Of a stretch of 50,774 bases of DNA, positions 26,319 through 33,350 are shown in pieces. Location: positions 1 through 50,774 of the forward strand of contig CACWRR010000008.1 in the NCBI GenBank assembly GCA_902763335.1, in the 5' to 3' direction. Numbering within the stretch: the stretch's first letter is position 1; the number at the start of each line of letters is the position of its first letter. Source of the DNA: an uncultured Lachnospiraceae bacterium (GTDB lineage Bacteria > Bacillota > Clostridia > Lachnospirales > Lachnospiraceae). The notes under the pieces are model-generated. The model saw only the letters and a list, made by a program, of their open reading frames with translations. It was not told the DNA's origin and ran no database searches. A program made the position numbers and the translations under genes.

Positions 26319-26920
26319 ATGAGTGAAAAAAACGCGGTGGAAAACTGAAATGGGTTATTATTGTCGTTGTTATATTGCTGGTTATTGCGGCAGCGGGTGG
26401 CAGTTCAGATGATGATGACAAAAAGGTAAAGAAAGTAGGAGAAGCAGAGAAGACCACACAGTCGGATGATGGTAATTCATCAAACGATAAAAATGATTCG
26501 AAAGAAGATGGTTCGGAAGCTGCGACAGAGCCGGTTAATGAATTTTATGCAGGAGATATAGTAGAGACCGATAATTTAAGAATAACATTTGTATCTGCAC
26601 AGGATTATGTGTCAGATAATGAGCTTATACAACCAGCAGATGGAAATAAATTTGTTCAGGCAGAATTTGAATTTGAAAATATAAGTGATAGTGATGTAAA
26701 TGTATCTTCATATGATTTTGATTGCTACGCAGATGGATATGATATGCAGATGTCATACACAGAAGGTGAATCACTGGATGCCACATTGTCACCGGGAAAG
26801 AAAACAAAAGGAAGTGTAGTATTTGAAGTGCCGACGGATGCGGCAGAAATATTACTTCAGTATGAAACAAACTATTGGACAGAGGATAAGATAGATTTCT
26901 ATATATCAAAACCACAATAG
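26319..26920 (+). CDS. DUF4352-like membrane-anchored protein, interrupted by a frameshift
   Basis: The ATG at 26319 has a perfect AGGAGG site but reads only nine codons to a TGA at 26346. The continuing frame is -1 relative to the start and yields, after MSEK, a basic stretch, a membrane segment (KWVIIVVVILLVIAAAG), a Ser/Asp/Lys-rich linker and a C-terminal beta-sandwich domain of DUF4352 type (from about ETDNLRITFVSA). The two frames join at seven A (26326-26332) in the arrangement GAA AAA AAC, a canonical -1 slippery heptamer. It may be a programmed shift, a phase-variable run, a real mutation or a sequencing error; one more A would restore a single frame of about 200 residues. A terminator follows. 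Confidence 0.7.
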
Positions 26921-26945
26921 ATATAATATCAGAATTAATAAATAG

Positions 26946-26981
26946 AAAGCTTTGGTTTAAAGTATAACCAGAGCTTTTTGT
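26946..26981 (+). terminator. Rho-independent terminator
   Basis: AAAGCTTTGGTT pairs with AACCAGAGCTTT, followed by a T-run. It ends the DUF4352-like gene. Confidence 0.85.
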
Positions 26982-27009
26982 TATTATAATAAAAGAAAAT
27001 GATGAATAG

Positions 27010-27038
27010 TTGACAAAATATATATTATGCATTATAAT
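27010..27038 (+). promoter_or_regulatory. Consensus sigma-A promoter for the LytTR gene
   Basis: TTGACA (27010-27015), a 17-bp spacer and TATAAT (27033-27038), a perfect match at both boxes. Confidence 0.85.
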
Positions 27039-27070
27039 TAATGAAAATTACAATAGAAAAGGGGAGTATA

Positions 27071-27784
27071 ATGTACAGTATATTGATAAGTGGTAATAGT
27101 GAAGAATTCAACACTTTACTAAAAAATGTAATTAATAATTTAAATGAAATAATTAAATACAATTATACATTACATACATTTGATTCTAAAAGTTCTCTAT
27201 TAAGTGCAATAAAAGAAGGAATAAGATGTAATCTGTTAATTATTGATTTAGACATGGATAATGATTGTGAGTGTGTGTCATTATTTAGAACTAAATACGA
27301 TAATTCAGTGTTGGTATTTTATTCTGAAAAAAATATATTAGAAGCACATAACCTAAAATATAATCCATATAGACTTATAACAAAAACGATTAGCAGAAAT
27401 AAACTTGAATTAGAAATTTTTGACATTATAAACGAGATGATGAGACATAGTAAAAAAAATATATATGCGCATTACAGAAGTAATATAATAAGATTGGATT
27501 TAAATGAGATTATTTATATTGAAAACGCAAAAAGGGGAAGTAGGATAATTATTGATTTAGAAAATGAGAAAAATAAACTTAAAATCCCATTTTTAACAAA
27601 TAAGAAATTGATGGATTTAACAACAGAATATAGTGAACTTATATTCATACATAATAGTTATATAGTTAATATTAATAACGTTATGGGGGTAATAAATAAT
27701 GATGTTATTATGAAGGATAAAACAATGCTATCAATGTCAAGAAAATATAGGAAACAATTCATAGAAAAATTTGAAATGAGATGA
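27071..27784 (+). CDS. Orphan LytTR-family response regulator with degenerate receiver
   Basis: A 237-residue transcription regulator. The first 120 residues look like a receiver domain: a possible phospho-acceptor Asp lies in LLIIDLDMD and the switch Lys in YRLITKTI, but the acidic pair after beta-1 is replaced by ISGNSEE. Phosphorylation may therefore be altered. Residues 140-237 are a LytTR DNA-binding domain (IIRLDLNEIIYIENAKRGS, and FIHNSYIVNINNVM). The start at 27071 follows AAAGGGGAG; the ATG at 27041 lies almost on the transcription start. No histidine kinase is adjacent. The gene is strikingly A/T-rich compared with its neighbours. It probably controls the secreted protein and ABC genes downstream. 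Confidence 0.85.
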   Translation: MYSILISGNSEEFNTLLKNVINNLNEIIKYNYTLHTFDSKSSLLSAIKEGIRCNLLIIDLDMDNDCECVSLFRTKYDNSVLVFYSEKNILEAHNLKYNPYRLITKTISRNKLELEIFDIINEMMRHSKKNIYAHYRSNIIRLDLNEIIYIENAKRGSRIIIDLENEKNKLKIPFLTNKKLMDLTTEYSELIFIHNSYIVNINNVMGVINNDVIMKDKTMLSMSRKYRKQFIEKFEMR

Positions 27785-27804
27785 AAATATATTATGCTAA
27801 ATGC

Positions 27805-27834
27805 GCACATAAGATGTCGATATTGGCACATTGA
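27805..27834 (+). promoter_or_regulatory. 21-bp phased direct repeats, candidate LytTR binding site
   Basis: GCACATAAG (from 27805) and GCACATTGA (from 27826) are direct repeats exactly 21 bp apart, the two-turn spacing typical of LytTR/AgrA-type sites. They lie 47-76 bp upstream of an isolated TATAAT (27881-27886) that has no -35 box, as expected for an activated promoter. Confidence 0.5.
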
Positions 27835-27880
27835 CTTGTATAACAATATTACTGTGGTATCATGAAATTAAGGGGATTAT

Positions 27881-27886
27881 TATAAT
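27881..27886 (+). promoter_or_regulatory. Isolated -10 box for the secreted-protein operon
   Basis: TATAAT preceded by no recognisable -35 element (TATCAT at the expected distance). It is followed 49 nt later by the ATG at 27935. Confidence 0.5.
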
Positions 27887-27934
27887 GTAATTCCTGATAA
27901 GAAGTATTCCATCACAATAGACAGGAGGAATAAA

Positions 27935-28345
27935 ATGATGAATTACAGGGAAATTATTAAAAAGACATGTATGGCATTGGCGGTAGGAATTATAACCTTT
28001 AGTAGTGTAAGTAGTGTAAATGCAGCTACATTTACAACAACTGGTGGTCAATATAATAAATCATGGAATGCAACATTGAGTGTAACAAAACCAGGTGGAA
28101 CAATTTACAGATTAACAGGAAATGCGAATCAACCACAAAATTACAAGTTTGATAATGTAAGTATAACAGTTACTCAATATTGTAATGGCTCCAATAATGC
28201 TATAAGAACTGTAAGTGGAACTCGTGCATATTCATTGTCAACATTTGCTGATGCAGCAACAAATATTGCAAATGGTAAAGGAACAATGTTACTTACAGTT
28301 TCAGATAGTACTTATGGAAAAGGAAGCTGGAGAATATATAACTAA
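27935..28345 (+). CDS. Small secreted protein of unknown function
   Basis: A 136-residue precursor with a clear signal peptide (charged start, hydrophobic core about residues 12-24, cleavage after VNA at residue 30). The mature part of about 106 residues is rich in Thr, Asn, Ser and Gly, has only one Cys, and has the beta-type look of a small extracellular sandwich, ending GSWRIYN. No family was recognised; the size and position before an ABC system are reminiscent of secreted bacteriocins such as the lactococcin 972 group, but the sequence does not convincingly match. ATGs at 27935 and 27938 both suit the AGGAGG at 27923. It is probably the first gene of an operon reaching 33302. Confidence 0.8.
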   Translation: MMNYREIIKKTCMALAVGIITFSSVSSVNAATFTTTGGQYNKSWNATLSVTKPGGTIYRLTGNANQPQNYKFDNVSITVTQYCNGSNNAIRTVSGTRAYSLSTFADAATNIANGKGTMLLTVSDSTYGKGSWRIYN

Positions 28346-28415
28346 GTAGGATGAATGATATTTGTGATGGAATACACTTAAGAAGGTAGAACATTGAAAA
28401 TTGGAGTGATGTATT

Positions 28416-29453
28416 ATGAAGAAAACGTGTTGTAAATTAATAAATTGCCTGTTTTTAATTATTATATCATGCTCGCTTATGTTCTGTGGGTGTGGTGATG
28501 AAAAAAATGATAAAATATCAATGCTTAATCCTGATAATATGTGTAATTCAGACAATCTGACAGGACTAAGCGGAATGTATAATAAAGAGTATAAATACTT
28601 CCTAAGCCCGTCAGGGGTTTACTACAGACTTGATAATAGTGGAAATTTAACTATAGAATGTAGGAATGCATCATGTGAACATAACGATAAAGAGTGTGAG
28701 GCATATTCGGGAGATGGACGATATTTTGTATACAATAACAGAATGTATAAATCAAATAATGATATGAGATATATGTCAACATCGACTGTATATGAAGGCA
28801 GCATAATAGATGTAGATACAGGAAAAAAGGTATTTGATAATCCGGTGCCGGATGAGATGGATAAAGATACCGCGATGGATGACAGTTCGATGATTTATAG
28901 TGTAAGGGTACTTGATAAAGACTACATAAAGGTAGAGGGATATCTGCATGCATATATACTTGATAAAAGTTTTAACATAATATGCTGGTATGGAAATGTA
29001 GGTAAATTTGATTGGGGAATGATTGATGGTGATGATTTTTATTATGTAAATGATATAAATCAATTGACAAAGGCCAGTCTTTCTACAGGTGAGTTAAAGA
29101 CAGTAGGAATTGAAGAAAAAATTTATATGGCTGCCAATGATGATAAATATATATTTTTTTCAAACGAATACGGAGAGCTATATAAGTATGATATAAAAGA
29201 GGAAACATCAACTAAAATTGCAAATGATGCAACAATGTTTTCTGTTCATGGAGATTATGTTTATTGTGTTGGTCAGGCAACCAAAACAATAGTGAAAAAG
29301 GATGGAGCGATTGTTTGTGATTATACAAAGTATGAGAACATGGGTGCTGATGAAGTTATAATGATAGATGGAAAGATATATACATGCTTTGATGGCGGAG
29401 TAGCTCAAATGGATGCTGATGGAAAAAACTATAAAGAATATACATTAGGTTAA
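28416..29453 (+). CDS. Lipoprotein, possible beta-propeller (DUF5050-like)
   Basis: A 345-residue exported protein with a lipoprotein-type leader ending in FCGCG (candidate lipid-bearing Cys 24 or 26). A Cys motif, CRNASCEHNDKEC (about residues 82-94), resembles the CxxxxCxH motif seen in many Lachnospiraceae lipoproteins of propeller type. The rest consists of repeated short blocks with the pattern D-x-D-D-x-Y-Y/F-V (for example GDDFYYVND, DDKYIFFSN, GDYVYCVGQ), as in blades of a beta-propeller. It lies between the secreted protein and a second lipoprotein, with no terminator visible on either side. Function unknown. Confidence 0.75.
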   Translation: MKKTCCKLINCLFLIIISCSLMFCGCGDEKNDKISMLNPDNMCNSDNLTGLSGMYNKEYKYFLSPSGVYYRLDNSGNLTIECRNASCEHNDKECEAYSGDGRYFVYNNRMYKSNNDMRYMSTSTVYEGSIIDVDTGKKVFDNPVPDEMDKDTAMDDSSMIYSVRVLDKDYIKVEGYLHAYILDKSFNIICWYGNVGKFDWGMIDGDDFYYVNDINQLTKASLSTGELKTVGIEEKIYMAANDDKYIFFSNEYGELYKYDIKEETSTKIANDATMFSVHGDYVYCVGQATKTIVKKDGAIVCDYTKYENMGADEVIMIDGKIYTCFDGGVAQMDADGKNYKEYTLG

Positions 29454-29484
29454 GAAATAAGGAATTGTGGAACGGAGGAATAAT

Positions 29485-30480
29485 ATGAAAAAAGCATTAA
29501 TTTGTATAGTAGCAGTTGTGGTAATAGGATGCGGTGTATTTATGTTAAAAGATCAATCAGTTAATTTGAATAAAGAAACAGAAATAAAGTCAACTGAAAA
29601 AATATCAGAGGAGAATCTGACAGAAGAACAGGAAACTATAAGCAGCAAAAATGATGATTCGCAAATAACGGTAGGTACATTTGGAGTTTTGAAGAAATGT
29701 AAAATTGACCCTGAAACCGGTAAAAAAATGTATGGGACGATATTAGACGGTAAATTGTCATATGAAATGGGTAATATGCAAATAGGTGCATCCACAATAT
29801 TTACATTAAACGGGCTTGATATTTCAGAAATTCCGGTGGTGAGCATGCTTCTTTTAGACGGGAATTTTATACCATTTTCGATGGATGGTTCATCGTATAA
29901 GGAATTGCATGAGTATACAATGAAAAATAATGAAGAATCATTTGTTAATATTGAATTTTTACCACTTGGGGTCAGTGAGACTGAAGAGAAAAAGCTTTGG
30001 TTTATTACAATACCATTTTATGATTCGGCAGATGTAAGTGAGTATCAAAATCTTGTAAATAGTGCATGTTCTGATATTCAGTCGGAAGGCGGACCATTAA
30101 AGATACAGGACATTAACAAGTCGGATGAGTATACTCTTGATGAAGATTTAAAGCAATTTGGTAATTATGAGAATGATATAATAAATGAAGTCAATATGTA
30201 TAAAGACTGTGTTATTCAGACAGATGACGGAGAAGTCTGGTATATTGCAAAGCACGATACAGGAAAACATACAACATTATTATTTTGTGATGGGAAAAGA
30301 TATGAAGGATTTGATGGAACAGACAGCCTGATTTGGGAAAATGATAAAGATTCGTATGTAATAAAAAAAATAGATATATCAGGGCTTTCAACAGGCAAAC
30401 ATACATTGTTTTCTGTTACTTTGGATGATAACGAGGTATACAAGTCGACAAACAGAGGGGTTGATATAAATGCTGAGTAA
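29485..30480 (+). CDS. Lipoprotein or membrane-anchored protein, unknown family
   Basis: A 331-residue protein with an N-terminal hydrophobic segment ending VVVIGCG, which fits a lipobox with Cys16. A Glu/Lys/Ser-rich linker is followed by an external domain of about 270 residues. The start at 29485 is set by CGGAGG 8-10 nt upstream; the frame opens at 29467 through that site. The last 11 nt overlap the start of the permease gene, indicating translational coupling to the ABC system, so it may be its extracytoplasmic partner. No family was recognised. Confidence 0.75.
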   Translation: MKKALICIVAVVVIGCGVFMLKDQSVNLNKETEIKSTEKISEENLTEEQETISSKNDDSQITVGTFGVLKKCKIDPETGKKMYGTILDGKLSYEMGNMQIGASTIFTLNGLDISEIPVVSMLLLDGNFIPFSMDGSSYKELHEYTMKNNEESFVNIEFLPLGVSETEEKKLWFITIPFYDSADVSEYQNLVNSACSDIQSEGGPLKIQDINKSDEYTLDEDLKQFGNYENDIINEVNMYKDCVIQTDDGEVWYIAKHDTGKHTTLLFCDGKRYEGFDGTDSLIWENDKDSYVIKKIDISGLSTGKHTLFSVTLDDNEVYKSTNRGVDINAE

Positions 30481-31648
30481 GTATGAAATAAAAAAGATAT
30501 TTGGCGCAAAGCTTGTATTAGTTATGATAATAATTAATCTCCTGTTTGGGGTAGTATACTCGTATCATGATTATATAATACATCATAATGCAACACAGAC
30601 CGATATGACAGGTGATAAGGTGTATCAGAGCTGTCTTGGAAACTATAGTCAGGAGAAGTTAGATATATTGCAAAACTACGTGGCAGAAAACTGGGAAGTT
30701 ATGGAGCGGGAAGGTGATTCAAAGGATAAGAGGATATACAGCAAATATTCAGACCTGATGGCAAAAGCAATAAATATATCTGATGTTATGCAGTATAGAA
30801 AAACAGTCTCAGATAATGCCGGCAGACTTATAGAGTCTGAGAAAGGATATTATAAGAAGCTGAATAAAAAAATAAAAAAAATGTATAGTCCGGAGGTAAG
30901 TCTGAAGATAAGAGAGGGAAATGTGGGTGATGAAATTACAGGTTTTTTTATTGTTACCGGACCCGTAGATGCACTTAGTATAATTTTTCTTATAGTTATA
31001 TCATTTTATATATTTCTTGTTGAACATAAAAACGGCACATTTGAACTTATATTTTCATCATTTGCAGGCAGAGGGAAAATATACATAAATAAGGTAACAG
31101 CTGCCATGCTGATGGCGGTGATGGTTTCAATACTACAAACGATAAGTACGGTATTGCTGCTTCCGTTAACGGGTGGAATGAATGAGTTATTTGATGCCGT
31201 TCAGTCAACAGCATTGTTTGCAAAGTCTCCGTACAATATAAACATATTAGAATTGATAATTATAGTAACATTGCTTAGAGCTATAGGATATATGGTATTA
31301 GAAAGTATATTTGTATTTGTTTCGTTATTTTTTAAAAGAAATATAATACCTATGGCGATAAATTTGCTTCTGGGTCTTGGATTATACTGGATAGTATATT
31401 ATGGTTCAGGGACATATGTTACATATTCAGGGGTAGGTATACGGAGATATGCATTTCATTCAATAGCAAAATTTTTATCTCCGATAGAACTTATAAGATA
31501 TGCTGAGGGATATTTGTGGTCATTTAAAGCTGTTAATATTGCAGGATATCCGGTTACGGAGATAACAGTGGCAGTGTGTATAAATGTGTTTATAATATTT
31601 CTGTTAGGGATACTAGGGTATCATGTATATCTCAGACGTTGGAGGTAA
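30470..31648 (+). CDS. ABC-2 type transporter permease
   Basis: A 392-residue integral membrane protein. One N-terminal segment (about residues 13-32) is followed by a Lys/Glu-rich extracytoplasmic region (about 40-160) and five further membrane segments, the layout of ABC-2 family exporters. It has a GAGGGG ribosome site overlapping the end of the upstream lipoprotein gene. The ATPase gene begins 2 nt after its stop. The pair with the second permease at 32352 suggests a heterodimeric exporter or a resistance/immunity pump. Substrate unknown. Confidence 0.82.
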   Translation: MLSKYEIKKIFGAKLVLVMIIINLLFGVVYSYHDYIIHHNATQTDMTGDKVYQSCLGNYSQEKLDILQNYVAENWEVMEREGDSKDKRIYSKYSDLMAKAINISDVMQYRKTVSDNAGRLIESEKGYYKKLNKKIKKMYSPEVSLKIREGNVGDEITGFFIVTGPVDALSIIFLIVISFYIFLVEHKNGTFELIFSSFAGRGKIYINKVTAAMLMAVMVSILQTISTVLLLPLTGGMNELFDAVQSTALFAKSPYNINILELIIIVTLLRAIGYMVLESIFVFVSLFFKRNIIPMAINLLLGLGLYWIVYYGSGTYVTYSGVGIRRYAFHSIAKFLSPIELIRYAEGYLWSFKAVNIAGYPVTEITVAVCINVFIIFLLGILGYHVYLRRWR

Positions 31649-31650
31649 AT

Positions 31651-32364
31651 ATGCTTGAAATAAAGAATTTAACAAAAAAATATGGTAAAAAAGAGGCACT
31701 TGTAAATGCAAACATAATATTTAATAAGGGTATATATGGGCTTTTGGGACCAAATGGAGCAGGAAAGTCTACTATGATGAATATCATTGCGGATATCCTC
31801 AAGCCAACTTCAGGAGGGGTGTTGTATGATGGTCAAAATATAAAGCAGTTGAAGAGTAGATATAGATTAAAAATAGGGTATCTTCCGCAGAAAGTTGGGT
31901 ATTATGGAGATTTTACCGCAAAACAGACATTGGAATATTTTGCGGTATTACGTGGTGTTGAAAAGAATCAGATGAAAGAAAGAATTGATAGAATGCTTGC
32001 CATGGTAAATCTTTCAGAAAATGTGAATGACAAAGTAAGGACATTTTCAGGTGGAATGAAACAGCGTCTTGGTATAGCGGTTACTATGATTTCTGAGCCG
32101 GAAATACTTATTTTTGACGAACCGACAGTGGGGCTTGATCCAAAAGAAAGACTCAATTTCAGAAAACTTCTTAAGCAAATTTCTAAAGAGAGAACAGTTA
32201 TTTTGTCCACACATATAGTTTCAGATTTAAATGATATTGCGGATTATGTATTGATACTTAAAGAAGGATGTGTTGTCGAGAATAAGAAAATGGATAGTGA
32301 ATCTTTAGAGGGATTATATTTACAATACTTTGGAAATGATACGGAGGATATATGTTCAGAGTAG
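31651..32364 (+). CDS. ABC transporter ATP-binding protein
   Basis: The ATPase of the adjacent exporter, 237 residues. Walker A is LLGPNGAGKST (about 35-45), the Q-loop lies near GYLPQKVG, the signature is FSGGMKQRLGIA, and Walker B is ILIFDEPTVGLD. The switch His is in ILSTHIV. The ATG at 31651 follows TTGGAGG; an upstream frame extension to 31576 lies inside the permease gene. Its 3' end overlaps the second permease by 13 nt. Confidence 0.93.
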   Translation: MLEIKNLTKKYGKKEALVNANIIFNKGIYGLLGPNGAGKSTMMNIIADILKPTSGGVLYDGQNIKQLKSRYRLKIGYLPQKVGYYGDFTAKQTLEYFAVLRGVEKNQMKERIDRMLAMVNLSENVNDKVRTFSGGMKQRLGIAVTMISEPEILIFDEPTVGLDPKERLNFRKLLKQISKERTVILSTHIVSDLNDIADYVLILKEGCVVENKKMDSESLEGLYLQYFGNDTEDICSE

Positions 32365-33302
32365 AGTTTTTAAGAATATTTGGTAAAAAGAAAATATACA
32401 TAATTATTCTGATTGCTATTATCTGTGAGGTTTTGATGGCACTTCCTGTAGAAAATGACATGCCGGAAGGCTTTAATGAAGATATATACAGATATTATAT
32501 GGATAAGCTTAAAGGGATGTATACACCGGAAAAACAGGAATGGATAATGAGTGAATATAACAGGCTTACAGAGCTTACGGCAAATGAGGAGGAATATGAA
32601 AGACGGTACAGAGAATCAGAAATAAATGCGGACGAATACAGAACACTGACCAAGGAGATTAAGTCGGCACATAACAGACTTATTACAGTTGAGTATATAG
32701 TAAATAAAAGTAATGAATATGGAAAGTGTGGTGGAAAACCGGAATATTTTTATGATATAGGGGTGGAAAACTATATTTGCAATATGAGTATCGATTTTAT
32801 TATGATTATAGTACTTATCATCCTTGTTGCACCGATATATACGGAAGAGTATACTTGTGGAACTGTGTATATGATAAAATCATCAGGAAATGGAAAAGGT
32901 AAGTTGCTTTTAAGGCGGATTGCACTAACGTTATTGGTAGCGGGTATTGTGGGAACCGTTTTTCCGATAATTGAATTGATTACTAAGTATATGAGATATG
33001 ACTTTGGCAATCTGCATGCTGACATTTCCAGTATCAGCGGTTTACAGGGAATTAAAATAAGTATGACAATACAAACATACATTATAGTAACTATAGTTGT
33101 GAGGTGTATATATACTATGGTTTTGAGTGTGTTAGTGATAGCAGTTGCATTTGCTGTTCATAATGATGTTGTAATTATGGCAATAGTTAGTTTAATAGTA
33201 GCCATACCTTATTTCCTTGACAATATAATTCCATCATCAGTCAGCTTTTGGCTTATTCATAATGGACTTGGTGCATACAGGTTCATTACAGGAATATTAT
33301 AA
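32352..33302 (+). CDS. Second ABC transporter permease
   Basis: A 316-residue membrane protein built like the permease at 30470: a first membrane segment (about 12-29), an extracytoplasmic charged region (about 35-130) and a C-terminal block of about five segments. The GGAGG site lies inside the ATPase gene and the reading frames overlap by 13 nt. It ends the operon one base before the terminator arm. A permease-ATPase-permease order with two different permeases fits a heterodimeric exporter. Confidence 0.82.
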   Translation: MFRVEFLRIFGKKKIYIIILIAIICEVLMALPVENDMPEGFNEDIYRYYMDKLKGMYTPEKQEWIMSEYNRLTELTANEEEYERRYRESEINADEYRTLTKEIKSAHNRLITVEYIVNKSNEYGKCGGKPEYFYDIGVENYICNMSIDFIMIIVLIILVAPIYTEEYTCGTVYMIKSSGNGKGKLLLRRIALTLLVAGIVGTVFPIIELITKYMRYDFGNLHADISSISGLQGIKISMTIQTYIIVTIVVRCIYTMVLSVLVIAVAFAVHNDVVIMAIVSLIVAIPYFLDNIIPSSVSFWLIHNGLGAYRFITGIL

Positions 33303-33332
33303 AAAGTGCCACGTTTTTGCGTGGCACTTTTT
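33301..33332. terminator. Bidirectional terminator between the ABC operon and tex
   Basis: AAAAAGTGCCACG pairs perfectly with CGTGGCACTTTTT around a 6-nt loop. It serves the plus-strand ABC operon and the minus-strand tex gene. Confidence 0.93.
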
Positions 33333-33350
33333 GATGGAGTCAGATTAATT

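Noticed and set aside
27935-28345. Lactococcin 972-type bacteriocin
   Set aside because: Size, leader and an adjacent ABC system fit, but the characteristic mature sequence pattern was not recognised, so no bacteriocin family is assigned.
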